Shown in pieces: positions 54,858-63,985 of a stretch of DNA of 64,000 nt. The translations under genes were made by a program, and so were the position numbers. Positions within the stretch are counted from its first letter, which is position 1, and every line of letters starts with the position of its first letter. The notes beneath the pieces are model-generated. The model saw nothing but the letters and a program-made list of their open reading frames with translations. It was not told the origin of the DNA and did no database searches. The DNA comes from Anaerolineae bacterium (GTDB lineage Bacteria; Chloroflexota; Anaerolineae; Aggregatilineales; UBA3940): the NCBI GenBank assembly GCA_016926255.1, contig JAFGOY010000010.1:55007-119006 (forward strand), written 5' to 3'.

Positions 54858-56825
54858 TTATCTGGTTCTGCTACCGATCCTCGTCACCATCCCGGAGATG
54901 GTGAGGCTCGTATACTGGGTGCCGGGTGTATAACTGCCGCCTTCGTACAGGCTGTCGTTCGGTGTGCCGGTCGAACTGCCGCCCAGGTAAACATCATAGG
55001 TTTCACCGTTGGCCAGTTTCGGCGACGAGAACACAATCGACTGGTACTGCTTGGTGGGCGCAAAGGTCAGGATTTCATCGCCTGCACTGGATTGGATATG
55101 GACCAGGCTGCCCGCCGCCTGTGCAGAGTCGAAGTTTATCAGCACAGAATACTGGCTTGAAGAGTCATCGGGCGCTTCGGCCATACCGGAACTGCCCGCT
55201 GCCATCAGGAATCCACCGGTGATATTGAACGTGCCGCAATCCAGAGCTCCGTTCCCATTGTTCGTGGGGCCGTTGACCAGTACCACGCCGCCGGTCATAT
55301 CAACCGATCCGTTCGAGTCGAGCCCGTCTCCGCCAGCGTCGACCACAATCATGCCGCCGTTGATCGTCAGATGATAATCACCCGAAGCCGCGAACTGATC
55401 CATACCACCGCCGCCGGGCCTGCCACCCTGACCGGGGCCGCCGCCGGGAGCCATGCCACCGTCAGGAGCCGCTGCACCATCAGGTGCCATTCCGTCGCCC
55501 TGGGGCATTTGACCACCCTGACCCGGCCCCCAGTTCATGCCGGAGCCGTCATTCCCCCCGGCGATATTGATCCCGTCGTCGCTTGCAACGATGTGGAAAG
55601 TCCCTCCATTGATAGTGATTTCTGCGCTTTCGAGGCCCTCATACGATTTTGTGATCTGCACGTCGCCGTCGTTGATGTCCAGGCTGGAGTCGGCGTGCAT
55701 GCCGTCGTCGCCGGAAGCGATCACGAAGCTGCCTGCGTTGACCGTGATACTTCCGTTCGAGTGGATGGCGTCGTCGGCAGAGTCGATATTGAAGGTGCCC
55801 CCGTCGATGTTGACGTTGACCGTCCCCTTGATCCCCTTCGCCGAGGTCGTTTCGTCGATATAGGTACCGCTGCCGCCCCCTGATGACAAAGTGATATTCC
55901 CCCCGGCTACGAGGACATCGGTCTGAGCCTGGATCGCGTCGCCGCCGGAAGTGATGTTCAGGGTGCCTGCCTCGATGGAGATGTAGCCCTTCTCGGTATC
56001 TTCTTCGTTATCGGATTTTAATCCATCGCCCTGTGCGTTGACAGTGATCGATCCCTCTTTGACGATCAGGTAATCCTTCCCCCGGATGCCGTCGTCGATT
56101 GCGTCAACGGTGATCGAGCCGCCGTCGATGATCAGGCCGTCTTTGCTGGCGATCCCGTCGTTGTAGTTCCCGGTGACGGTCAATGATCCGCTGCCGGTGA
56201 TCGTCAGATCGGATTTACTGAAGATTGCCGCGTTGGGTTCGTCCTCTTCTGCGTCTTCGAAAACATACGAAGCAGCATCCGATACTCGGTTCTCGGTACC
56301 GTCGGCCAGAACGATGATCACCTTTTCGGAACTTGCGATGAAGATCGGGGCGCTCGTGGAACAGTTGAGATCGACCCCGTTCAGGATCAACCTCACGATA
56401 TCTTCATCTTCTGTATCGACGATGATCTGCCCATCGGTCAGTGAACCACTCAGGCTGTACGTCCCGGCTGATGAGATCGTCGCTGTGCTGCCTTCAACGG
56501 TGACGCCGTCACCGTCTGTGGTGATCGAACTGCCGTTCAACCCGATCAGAATCATGTCGGCGCTGTCCCAGACATAATCCTCTGCGTCGTCATGATTTGA
56601 ACTGTTCTCTGCCGCCGCATCCGCCACCGATTCGGCTCCTGCATCCTCGGAAACGGTTGTTTCTTCATCTGCCACAGAATTGTTTGCGGTATCGACAACC
56701 TGTTCACTACTCGATGCCTGTTCCTCGACCGGTGATAGTGTGTCTGTAGTTATTGAACAGGCTGTGACCATCACTGCCAGGAGAATACAGGCCAATCCTA
56801 ATGCTGCTGTTCTTCTCTTACTCAA
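54858..56825 (-). CDS. Carbohydrate-binding beta-helix lipoprotein (Cthe_2159 type)
   Basis: A 655-residue lipoprotein: signal peptide ending in VTACS, an acidic Ser/Glu/Val linker to about residue 95, then a long right-handed beta-helix-like repeat region. Repeats of the type GGSITVDAIDDGIRGKDYL and GGTFNIDSADDAIHSNGSI, with recurring DDGI/DDAI turns, are typical of the Cthe_2159 family, which binds acidic polysaccharides such as polygalacturonate with Ca2+. A Gly/Pro/Met-rich loop (about 435-490) interrupts it. The C-terminal 130 residues form a separate beta domain (VYLGGSSTGTPNDSLYEGG). It is found at the cell surface and may hold plant polymers. Monocistronic. Confidence 0.86.
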   Translation of the reverse strand: MSKRRTAALGLACILLAVMVTACSITTDTLSPVEEQASSSEQVVDTANNSVADEETTVSEDAGAESVADAAAENSSNHDDAEDYVWDSADMILIGLNGSSITTDGDGVTVEGSTATISSAGTYSLSGSLTDGQIIVDTEDEDIVRLILNGVDLNCSTSAPIFIASSEKVIIVLADGTENRVSDAASYVFEDAEEDEPNAAIFSKSDLTITGSGSLTVTGNYNDGIASKDGLIIDGGSITVDAIDDGIRGKDYLIVKEGSITVNAQGDGLKSDNEEDTEKGYISIEAGTLNITSGGDAIQAQTDVLVAGGNITLSSGGGSGTYIDETTSAKGIKGTVNVNIDGGTFNIDSADDAIHSNGSITVNAGSFVIASGDDGMHADSSLDINDGDVQITKSYEGLESAEITINGGTFHIVASDDGINIAGGNDGSGMNWGPGQGGQMPQGDGMAPDGAAAPDGGMAPGGGPGQGGRPGGGGMDQFAASGDYHLTINGGMIVVDAGGDGLDSNGSVDMTGGVVLVNGPTNNGNGALDCGTFNITGGFLMAAGSSGMAEAPDDSSSQYSVLINFDSAQAAGSLVHIQSSAGDEILTFAPTKQYQSIVFSSPKLANGETYDVYLGGSSTGTPNDSLYEGGSYTPGTQYTSLTISGMVTRIGSRTR

Positions 56826-56994
56826 CTTGGTCTCCTATTGAAAAAATCACTTTAGCCGAACTATAACCCAGGGATATGTAGAATTTGTGAAGGAGCGTTA
56901 AAGACAATGTTGTGTTTAGTGAAGGGTGCTGCGCTGTTGTTATCGATAGAAGTGACCGGATTCTGGCAGAAACCGGAATAGGAAGCGAGAACTA

Positions 56995-57024
56995 TTGAGA
57001 GTTAATAGCTCTTGTTCGTACAAT
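56995..57024 (+). promoter_or_regulatory. Promoter of the candidate non-coding RNA
   Basis: TTGAGA (56995-57000), 18 bp, TACAAT (57019-57024): 5/6 and 5/6 matches. Transcription would begin near 57031. The preceding 56826-56994 holds no signal that I can support beyond a small CTATT/AATAG stem overlapping the promoter (56992-57007). Confidence 0.65.
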
Positions 57025-57030
57025 ATAGAT

Positions 57031-57315
57031 GCATTTGGGCAGGTTATGTTGTGCTGTATTGGTCAATTTGAGGATGATGGTTGGAGTAAAGAGTAGGCTT
57101 TATTGCACACATAGACGGACATTGTTGGTAATCTGAGTACCTGTCGGCTGGTGTACTCTGGCGTCATCAATATGCGAACGAGGGTATGATGGTATTGACG
57201 CCAGAGACCAATAATACACCAGGTCATCCGCGATTGTGTGGGTCTGTGTGTCGTTGTAAGCCTGGATGATCCTGGAGTATAAAGGCCCGCTGTCTATGAC
57301 GGCGGGCCTTTTTTA
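57031..57315 (+). ncRNA. Candidate small non-coding RNA with terminator
   Basis: A transcript of about 285 nt is defined by the promoter at 56995-57024 and by a very strong terminator: AAAGGCCCGC (57281-57290) with GCGGGCCTTT (57302-57311), an inner GTC/GAC and a T6 tail. Its core is a long hairpin: CTGGTGTA (57148-57155) with TACACCAG (57215-57222) stacked on CTCTGGCGTCA (57156-57166) with TGACGCCAGAG (57196-57206), 19 bp with one 8-nt bulge and a 29-nt loop. No convincing reading frame is present. Two reading frames of 16 and 20 codons have poor RBS. I cannot match it to tmRNA, RNase P, SRP or 6S RNA. It could alternatively be a cydA attenuator. Confidence 0.6.
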
Positions 57316-57352
57316 TGCCATTTCTCCCACTAATTTAGTCACATTTGTCATA

Positions 57353-57382
57353 TTTACGTCTTTTATCGATCTACTGTACAAT
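57353..57382 (+). promoter_or_regulatory. Probable cydA promoter
   Basis: TTTACG (57353-57358), 18 bp, TACAAT (57377-57382). It gives a leader of about 150 nt before the ATG at 57541, without obvious structure. Confidence 0.5.
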
Positions 57383-57540
57383 TGTGGTGGTCGGTTGGGT
57401 GTTGTATTGTGATAAAGGCTGCGTGCCGATCGCGTCGAAACATTCTGCAGTTTACCGGTATTGATCCAGTTTTATTGGCCTGATGGTTTTCCACTCTATT
57501 GAAGTGACTCTCGTTCGCTGGTTAGTGCAAGGAGACTCGG

Positions 57541-58950
57541 ATGGACAATTTGATTCTGGCCCGCCTGCAATTTGCTGTCACCACTGTCTATCACTTCTTT
57601 TTTGTCCCCCTGACGCTTGGCCTCTCGATCCTTGTCGCCGTGATGGAAACGCAGTATATCCGCACGGATGACGAGATGTACAAAAAGATGGCAAAGTTCT
57701 GGGGTAAGCTGTTTTTGATCAACTTTGCGATGGGCGTTGTGACCGGCATCGTCCAGGAGTTCCAGTTCGGGATGGCCTGGTCGGAGTATTCGCGCTTTGT
57801 CGGCGATATCTTCGGCGTGCCGCTCGCCATCGAAGCGCTGCTCGCCTTCTTCCTCGAATCGACCTTCCTGGGTGTCTGGATTTTCGGCTGGGACAAGCTC
57901 CCTAAAAAGCTCCACGCGGTGACGATCTGGCTGGTGGCGATTGGTTCCAACCTCTCCGCCCTCTGGATTTTGATCGCCAATTCTTTCATGCAGGAGCCGG
58001 TCGGCTATGAGATCGTCAACGGGCGCGCCCAACTGGTCGATTTCTGGGCGCTGATCACCAACCCCAACCTGGGCGTGCAGTTCCTCCACGTCTTCCTTTC
58101 CGGGCTGGCGACGGCGGGATTCTTCGTGCTGGGGATCAGCGCCTATCACATCCTCAAGAATCGTGAGGATGTGCCGGAGTTCTTCCGCAGGTCGTTTGCC
58201 ATTGGCTCGATTGCAGCAGTGATCGCCTCCTTCGGGGTTGCCGTCAACGGGCACCTGCAGGGCCAGCACATGGTGCGTACCCAGCCGATGAAGATGGCGG
58301 CTGCCGAGGCGCTGTGGGAATCGGAAGACCCGGCAGGGCTGTCGCTGTTTACCATCACCAACCAGGCGGAGCGGCGCAATATTGTCGAATTACCCATCCC
58401 AATGATGCTGAGTTTTCTGTCGTATAACAAGATGTCCGGCATGGTGATGGGGATCAACAACCTCGAAGCGGAATTCGATGAGATGTACGGCCCGGACGAT
58501 TACACGCCAAGCATCATGACGATCTTCTGGTCCTTCAGGATCATGGTTGGCATGGGTGGCCTGATGATTCTGCTCGCGCTCGTCTCGGTCTGGATGGTCT
58601 GGAAGAAGAAGATCGCCGACATCCCCCTCGTCCTGAAAATACTGCCCTTTGCGATTGCTGCCCCGTACGTCGCCAATTCGACCGGTTGGCTGATGACCGA
58701 AATGGGCCGCCAGCCCTGGATTGTCTACGGGCTGCAAAAAACGACTGATGCCATTTCCCCGAGCGTTACCAGCGGGGAGCTGTTGTTCTCGCTGATTTCT
58801 TTTACCCTGCTGTACGGGGCGCTGATGGTCGTTGATATCTATCTGCTGGTCAAATATGCTAAAGAACTGCCGGACGACGAGCCGAAAGCGGAAGCACCGT
58901 CTGATGATGATCAGCCTGTCGCTGCGGCGGCGAGCGCACAGGGAGGATAA
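57541..58950 (+). CDS. cydA: Cytochrome bd quinol oxidase subunit I
   Basis: A 469-residue haem-carrying subunit of the high-affinity terminal oxidase. His18 in VYHFFFVPLTLG is the conserved N-terminal haem ligand, and QFLHVFLSG carries the ligand of haem b558. The quinol loop is short (about 250-300), so this is the L-minus, non-Escherichia type. The GWLMTEMGRQPW motif, conserved in all CydA, is present. AAGGAG lies 6 bases before ATG. It is the first gene of cydABDC. The enzyme oxidises menaquinol with O2 at low tension, protecting oxygen-sensitive enzymes such as PFOR. Confidence 0.96.
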   Translation: MDNLILARLQFAVTTVYHFFFVPLTLGLSILVAVMETQYIRTDDEMYKKMAKFWGKLFLINFAMGVVTGIVQEFQFGMAWSEYSRFVGDIFGVPLAIEALLAFFLESTFLGVWIFGWDKLPKKLHAVTIWLVAIGSNLSALWILIANSFMQEPVGYEIVNGRAQLVDFWALITNPNLGVQFLHVFLSGLATAGFFVLGISAYHILKNREDVPEFFRRSFAIGSIAAVIASFGVAVNGHLQGQHMVRTQPMKMAAAEALWESEDPAGLSLFTITNQAERRNIVELPIPMMLSFLSYNKMSGMVMGINNLEAEFDEMYGPDDYTPSIMTIFWSFRIMVGMGGLMILLALVSVWMVWKKKIADIPLVLKILPFAIAAPYVANSTGWLMTEMGRQPWIVYGLQKTTDAISPSVTSGELLFSLISFTLLYGALMVVDIYLLVKYAKELPDDEPKAEAPSDDDQPVAAAASAQGG

Positions 58951-58951
58951 C

Positions 58952-59962
58952 ATGGACCTGAATACACTCTGGTTTATCTTAATCACCGTACTTTTTACCG
59001 GCTTTTTCTTCCTCGAAGGTTTCGACTACGGCGTCGGTATCCTGCTGCCGTTCCTGGGTAAAGATGACACCGATCGGCGGGTGATCATCAATACGATTGG
59101 CCCGTTCTGGGATGGCAACGAGGTCTGGCTGATCACGGCAGGCGGCGCGATGTTCGCCGCGTTCCCCAACTGGTACGCAACCCTGTTCAGCGGGTTCTAC
59201 GTGGCGCTGGTGCTGATGCTGCTGGCGCTGATCGTGCGCGGGGTGGCTTTCGAGTTCCGCAGCGCTGATAAACATCCCACATGGCGCGCGGTCTGGGACT
59301 GGGCGATCTTTTTCGGCAGCCTGATCCCTGCATTGCTATGGGGCGTGGCGCTGGCCAATCTGCTCATAGGCGTACCGATTGGCGAGACAATGGCCTTCGA
59401 GGGCAATTTCTGGAGCCTGATCAGCCCGATCTCCCTGCTGGGTGGGCTGGCGGGATTGGTCGGATTTGTCCTGCACGGGGCGATGTTCCTCGTACTCAAA
59501 ACTGAGGGCGAGGTTCAGAATCGCGCCCGCAAGTTGGCCTCTTGGTTCTGGATGGTTGTGGGTACGCTGGTGATGGCGGTCTTTCTGGTCGGATTTTTCG
59601 GTCTCTCACCGGATTCCCGGCCCGGCCTGTGGCCTGTCGTCATCCCGCTGGTGGAAGTCCTGTTGATGCTGGCCGGGTTGATGTCCGGTCAGAAGCGCGA
59701 CGGGCTGGCCTTCATTATGTCCGGCCTTGCTATCGTTTTCTCGAATGTCATGTTCTTTGTCGCCCTCTTCCCCAGCGTGATGATCTCCAGTCTCAACGAC
59801 GACTGGAGCCTGACGATCTACAACGCGGCTTCAAGTCCTTATACGCTGCGCACGATGAGCTGGGTCGCGCTGATCTTCGTCCCGATTGTTCTTGCTTATC
59901 AGGGTTGGACCTACTGGGTATTCCGCAAGCGGATCGGGCGTGAATCCGAACTGAAGTACTGA
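58952..59962 (+). CDS. cydB: Cytochrome bd quinol oxidase subunit II
   Basis: A 336-residue partner subunit with eight or nine helices. The N-terminus MDLNTLWFILITVLFTGFFF, then LEGFDYGVGILLPFLG, with NTIGPFWDGNEVWLITAGGAMFAAFP, is the classic CydB block. It has no haem ligands of its own but stabilises the three haems in CydA. The start at ATG 58952 follows GGAGG with short spacing and lies one base after the cydA stop. The longer frame from 58832 overlaps cydA in another phase and is not used. Confidence 0.96.
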   Translation: MDLNTLWFILITVLFTGFFFLEGFDYGVGILLPFLGKDDTDRRVIINTIGPFWDGNEVWLITAGGAMFAAFPNWYATLFSGFYVALVLMLLALIVRGVAFEFRSADKHPTWRAVWDWAIFFGSLIPALLWGVALANLLIGVPIGETMAFEGNFWSLISPISLLGGLAGLVGFVLHGAMFLVLKTEGEVQNRARKLASWFWMVVGTLVMAVFLVGFFGLSPDSRPGLWPVVIPLVEVLLMLAGLMSGQKRDGLAFIMSGLAIVFSNVMFFVALFPSVMISSLNDDWSLTIYNAASSPYTLRTMSWVALIFVPIVLAYQGWTYWVFRKRIGRESELKY

Positions 59963-59991
59963 GTGCGCTCCACCGTTCGAAAAAACACAAT

Positions 59992-60014
59992 GGGGCGACC
60001 AGACCGGTCGCCCC
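59992..60014 (+). repeat. Intercistronic hairpin between cydB and cydD
   Basis: GGGGCGACC (59992-60000) and GGTCGCCCC (60006-60014) are a perfect 9-bp stem with a 5-nt loop. No T run follows on the plus strand, so it is more likely an mRNA-processing or partial-stop element than a full terminator. It lies 15 bp before cydD, which has no clear RBS. Confidence 0.6.
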
Positions 60015-60028
60015 GCTGATTGCTGCCT

Positions 60029-61783
60029 ATGACTCCCCATCGTCGCCTGATATCTGAAGCGTGGCAGGTTCGCCTGTACCTGATCCTCACGATTGTCTGC
60101 GGGCTGATCGGCGGGGTGTTGATGGTCGGGCAGGCGTGGCTGCTGAGCCGCATCATCGACCGGGTGTTTCTGAGCGGTGCGGGCCTCTCCGATCAGCAGT
60201 CTGCCCTGCTGATGTTGTTGATCGTCGGCGTAACCCGTGCCCTGCTGATCTGGCTGGGCGAATCCTCCGCTGGTCGGGTTGCCGCCGGGATGCAGACTCG
60301 CCTCCGCCGCCGTCTGTTCGATCACATCATGGCTCTTGGTCCGGCTTTCACCGGGAGCGAGCGGTCGGGTGAGCTGGCCTCGACGCTTGTCCAGGGTATC
60401 GATGCGCTCGACGCCTATTTCAGTCAGTACCTCCCCCGTCTGGCGCTTGCCGCGCTCGTCCCGCTGACCATCCTGATCGTCGTCTTCCCCCACGATCTGC
60501 TGTCGGGGGTGGTGCTGCTAGTCACCGCTCCGCTGATCCCCCTGTTCATGATCCTGATCGGCAACATGGCCGACGCGCTTACTCGCAAGCAGTATCGATC
60601 CCTCAGCCGGATGAGCGCCCATTTCCTCGACGTGCTGCAAGGCTTGACCACGCTCAAGGCGTTTGGGCGCAGCCGCGACCAGGTTCAGGCCATCGAGCGA
60701 ATCACCGGGCAGTTTCGCGATACGACGATGGGTGTGCTGCGGGTCGCTTTTCTTTCGGCGCTGGTGCTTGAGATGGTCGGCACGATCTCCACGGCCATCG
60801 TCGCCGTCGAGATCGGTCTGCGTCTGCTCTATGCGCGGATGGCTTTTGTCGATGCGTTGTTCATCCTGCTGCTAGCCCCCGAATATTACCTGCCGCTGCG
60901 GGCGCTCGGCGCGAGCTTCCACGCGGGGATGTCGGGCGTGGCCGCCGCCGAACGCATCTTCGAAGTGCTGGATCGCCCCGCGCCGCCGATAATTGGTCTT
61001 CCAATTGATCGGGAGTTTGGGGTATCCCAAACTCCTATTAATCGGCCAAAGCCGATTATCCGCTTCGATGATGTGTACGCTACCTACGAGGATGGCACGC
61101 GCCCGGCGCTGAATGGGGTTTCGTTCACCATCCACCCCGGTGAAAAGATCGCGCTGGTCGGGCCGAGCGGGGCGGGCAAGAGTACGCTGATCAATCTGCT
61201 TCTGCGTTTTGTTGATCCGTCATCCGGGTCGATCACCGTCGATGGGCGCCCCCTCGAATCACTGTCGCCCGATTGGTGGCGATCACATGTAGCCTGGGTG
61301 CAGCAGCGCCCTTACCTGTTCAACGACAGCGCCGCCGCCAATATCGCCCTAGCTCGCCCTGACGCCCACCCTGACGATATTCGCCGCGCCGCCGAACTCG
61401 CCCACGCGCACGAATTCATCGAGGAGCTGCCTCAGGGCTACGATACCCCCATCGGGGAGCGTGGGGCGCGTCTCAGCGGCGGACAGGCCCAGCGAATCGC
61501 GCTGGCCCGTGCCTTTCTCAAAGATTCGCCGCTTGTCCTGCTCGACGAGGCGACGGCCAACCTCGATCCGGCCCTCGAAGCCCTGATCCGAGAGTCGATC
61601 CGCCGCCTGCTTGCCGACCGCACCGCGCTGATCATCGCCCACCGGCTGAACACCGTCACCGCCGCGGACCGGGTGATCGTCCTCGACGGTGGTAGGGTGG
61701 TGCAGGTTGGGTCGCCTGCCGCGCTGTCACAGGTCGATGGGGCCTACCGGCGCTTGATCGCCGCCTACGGGGGTGAATCATGA
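60029..61783 (+). CDS. cydD: Cysteine/glutathione exporter-type ABC protein CydD
   Basis: A 584-residue half-transporter: six membrane helices (about 15-310), then an ATPase domain with Walker A GPSGAGKSTLINLLLRF, signature LSGGQAQRIALARAFL and Walker B LVLLDEATANLD. CydDC exports thiols (in E. coli cysteine and glutathione) and is required to assemble cytochrome bd. The position after cydAB and before cydC identifies it. The start is ATG 60029; TTG 60020 is an alternative, and neither has a good RBS, so translation may depend on readthrough from the mRNA structure just upstream. It overlaps cydC by ATGA. Confidence 0.93.
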   Translation: MTPHRRLISEAWQVRLYLILTIVCGLIGGVLMVGQAWLLSRIIDRVFLSGAGLSDQQSALLMLLIVGVTRALLIWLGESSAGRVAAGMQTRLRRRLFDHIMALGPAFTGSERSGELASTLVQGIDALDAYFSQYLPRLALAALVPLTILIVVFPHDLLSGVVLLVTAPLIPLFMILIGNMADALTRKQYRSLSRMSAHFLDVLQGLTTLKAFGRSRDQVQAIERITGQFRDTTMGVLRVAFLSALVLEMVGTISTAIVAVEIGLRLLYARMAFVDALFILLLAPEYYLPLRALGASFHAGMSGVAAAERIFEVLDRPAPPIIGLPIDREFGVSQTPINRPKPIIRFDDVYATYEDGTRPALNGVSFTIHPGEKIALVGPSGAGKSTLINLLLRFVDPSSGSITVDGRPLESLSPDWWRSHVAWVQQRPYLFNDSAAANIALARPDAHPDDIRRAAELAHAHEFIEELPQGYDTPIGERGARLSGGQAQRIALARAFLKDSPLVLLDEATANLDPALEALIRESIRRLLADRTALIIAHRLNTVTAADRVIVLDGGRVVQVGSPAALSQVDGAYRRLIAAYGGES

Positions 61784-63531
61784 AGCGATCCCCCAGCGTT
61801 TTTCTCCGCCTGCTCCGCCTGGCCTTCCCGCTCGCCGGGTGGATGGCGCTGGCCGTGCTGCTCGGCGTGGCGACCATCGGCAGCAGCATTGGCCTGATGA
61901 CCACCTCGGCCTTCATTATTGCCAGCGCCGCGCTCCAGCCGCCGCTCGCCGACATCCAGGTGGCGATTGTCGGGGTGCGTTTCTTTGGTATTTCACGCGG
62001 CGTCTTTCGCTACCTCGAACGCTACGTCTCGCACCACGTCACGTTTCGATTATTAGCCCGGCTGAGAGTCTGGTTCTACCGCTCGATAGAGCCGCTTGCT
62101 CCTGTCCGGCTCCAGCAGATGCGCAGCGGCGATCTCCTCAGCCGGGTGGTTGGCGATATCGAAACACTGGAGAATTTCTACATCCGGGTGATCGCCCCGC
62201 CGGTCGTCGCGCTGATCGTCTCCCTCGGATCGGCGGCCTTCATGCTGCGCTACGATCCGTCGTTCGCGCTCGTCCTGCTGATTGGCCTTACGCTGGCTGG
62301 TGTCGCCGTCCCGGTGATCACCCGCTGGCTGAGCCGCGCTCCCGGCAGGGCGCTGATCGCCGGGCGTGCCGATCTCAATGTCTTGCTGGTCGATGGCGTG
62401 CAGGGGGCCGCCGATCTGATCGCCTACGGCCAGTCGGATCGGCAGGCGGAACAGGTCGGTCAATTGTCGGAAGAACTGGCGAATCTTCGCGTGCAAATGG
62501 CCCGCATCGAGGGTTTCGGCGATATGGTGGGGAATCTGCTCCTCTACCTGACGACCCTCGCGGTGCTGATCGCCGGTGTCCCGCTTGTCAGGTCAGGCGA
62601 TCTGACCGGAATCCAGCTAACCGTGCTGGTCATGGCGACCATCGCCAGCTTCGAGGCGGTACTACCCCTGCCTGTCGCTTTCCAGCACCTCGAAACGAAT
62701 CTCGAAGCCGGGCGGCGATTGTTCGATCTGGTCGATGCCGAACCGGAGATTGCTTCACCTGAATCGCCGTCTGATATTCCGGCTGTGCCTGCGCTGGCTA
62801 TCAATGATCTCCACTTCGCCTATTCGCCCACCGATCCCCCCGCGCTGAACGGAGTTACCTTTTCGCTGCGGTCCGGCCAGCGGATCGCCATCGTCGGGCC
62901 GAGCGGCGCAGGCAAGTCGACGCTTGCCGCGCTGCTGCTGCGCTTCTGGGATGTCAATCCAGGGCAGATCGTGCTGAACGGCACCGACATCCGGGACTAC
63001 GATCCTGACGATGTGCGCCACCTGTTCGCCCTCGTTGATCAATCGACCTACCTGTTCAATGCTACCATCCGTGAGAATCTGCTGCTCGCCCGCCCCGATG
63101 CGCCCGACGTAGCGCTGATCGATGCGGCAAAGCAGGCCCGGATTCACGAATTCATCCAATCGCTGCCAGATGGCTATGAGACGTGGGTTGGGGAGCAGGG
63201 GGTTCGATTGTCCGGCGGGGAACGCCAGCGGATCGCGCTGGCGCGGGCGCTTCTCAAACAGGCCCCGATCCTGCTGCTCGACGAGCCGACCGCCAACCTC
63301 GACGCGCTCACCGAGCAGGCCGTGCTGCACACGCTTGTCGAGGCGTCGGCGGGACGCTCTATGCTCCTGATCACCCACCGGCTGGTAGGGTTGGAGTCCT
63401 TCAACGAGATACTGGTCTTGCAGGCAGGCAGAATCGTCGAGCGCGGCACACACGCGGAACTGATCACCGTGCCGGGCGGGGTTTATCGTCGGATGGTTGA
63501 GTTACAGAATGAAGTATTGGTGGTTGAGTGA
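61780..63531 (+). CDS. cydC: ABC half-transporter CydC
   Basis: A 583-residue half-transporter forming a heterodimer with CydD. The membrane domain covers about 15-310 (ILGVATIGSSIGLMTTSAFIIAS-like start). FFGISRGVFRYLERYVSHH is the characteristic CydC motif. The ATPase part has Walker A GPSGAGKSTLAALLLRFWD, signature LSGGERQRIALARALL and Walker B ILLLDEPTANLD. It starts within the cydD stop (ATGA). It is the last gene of the operon; the stem at 63556-63579 lies after it. Confidence 0.94.
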   Translation: MKRSPSVFLRLLRLAFPLAGWMALAVLLGVATIGSSIGLMTTSAFIIASAALQPPLADIQVAIVGVRFFGISRGVFRYLERYVSHHVTFRLLARLRVWFYRSIEPLAPVRLQQMRSGDLLSRVVGDIETLENFYIRVIAPPVVALIVSLGSAAFMLRYDPSFALVLLIGLTLAGVAVPVITRWLSRAPGRALIAGRADLNVLLVDGVQGAADLIAYGQSDRQAEQVGQLSEELANLRVQMARIEGFGDMVGNLLLYLTTLAVLIAGVPLVRSGDLTGIQLTVLVMATIASFEAVLPLPVAFQHLETNLEAGRRLFDLVDAEPEIASPESPSDIPAVPALAINDLHFAYSPTDPPALNGVTFSLRSGQRIAIVGPSGAGKSTLAALLLRFWDVNPGQIVLNGTDIRDYDPDDVRHLFALVDQSTYLFNATIRENLLLARPDAPDVALIDAAKQARIHEFIQSLPDGYETWVGEQGVRLSGGERQRIALARALLKQAPILLLDEPTANLDALTEQAVLHTLVEASAGRSMLLITHRLVGLESFNEILVLQAGRIVERGTHAELITVPGGVYRRMVELQNEVLVVE

Positions 63532-63555
63532 TTGGCGTGGAAGCTGAGGTGAAAA

Positions 63556-63579
63556 CGGGCGGTATATTTCAACCGCCCG
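63556..63579 (-). terminator. Terminator between cydC and the small membrane protein gene
   Basis: CGGGCGG (63556-63562) pairs with CCGCCCG (63573-63579). On the minus strand TTTTC follows, so it ends the gene at 63593-63985; it may also stop cydC transcripts. Confidence 0.7.
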
Positions 63580-63592
63580 CGGATCTTCACTG

Positions 63593-63985
63593 TTATCCGT
63601 AAACGTTCAATACGACCTTGGCTTTGTTGTTCGGGTCAACTTTCACCGGCATCACCGCCCCCGGCTGGAACTGGGGGATGTTGACGATGGGGATCACCAT
63701 CTTGATCACGGTCTGGTAAGGCTCCCAGCCCGGTACGCGCACTTCGAGCTTGAGCGCCGCCTGCGGCTGGTTGTTGACCATCATCCCGGTCTGACCGACT
63801 TCGAGGATCGTTGCCTCACCATCCACACCCTCTTTGAGCACTTTCTTATTTGGCCCAACGGCGCGTTTGATCAATACGATGGCGAGCACGGTAATGCCGG
63901 TTGTTATCAGTATCCCGATGCAGGTAATGGCGATAATAGAAGCGGTCAATCCTCCGACCATTCCGGTAATATCTTCAGGCGACAT
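63593..63985 (-). CDS. Small membrane-anchored beta-domain protein, unknown
   Basis: A 130-residue protein I do not recognise for certain. It has one membrane helix (about 12-42, LTASIIAITCIGILITTGITVLAIVLI), then KRAVGPNKKVLKEGVDGEATILEVGQTGMMVNNQPQAALKLEVRVPG, which resembles the DUF3592/OB-like beta domains behind single helices in other bacteria. The C-terminus is VDPNNKAKVVLNVYG. AAGGAG lies 7-8 bases before ATG. The upstream region reaches the window edge. Confidence 0.7.
   Translation of the reverse strand: MSPEDITGMVGGLTASIIAITCIGILITTGITVLAIVLIKRAVGPNKKVLKEGVDGEATILEVGQTGMMVNNQPQAALKLEVRVPGWEPYQTVIKMVIPIVNIPQFQPGAVMPVKVDPNNKAKVVLNVYG

Noticed and set aside
54783..55160. A plus-strand frame with a signal-like N-terminus
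   Set aside because: It overlaps the 3' end of the beta-helix lipoprotein gene on the other strand; the hydrophobic start is short and there is no RBS.
57046..57096. A 16-codon frame with two adjacent cysteine codons inside the candidate ncRNA
   Set aside because: The RBS is only 2 bases from the ATG and nothing supports translation; kept only as a remark in the ncRNA entry.
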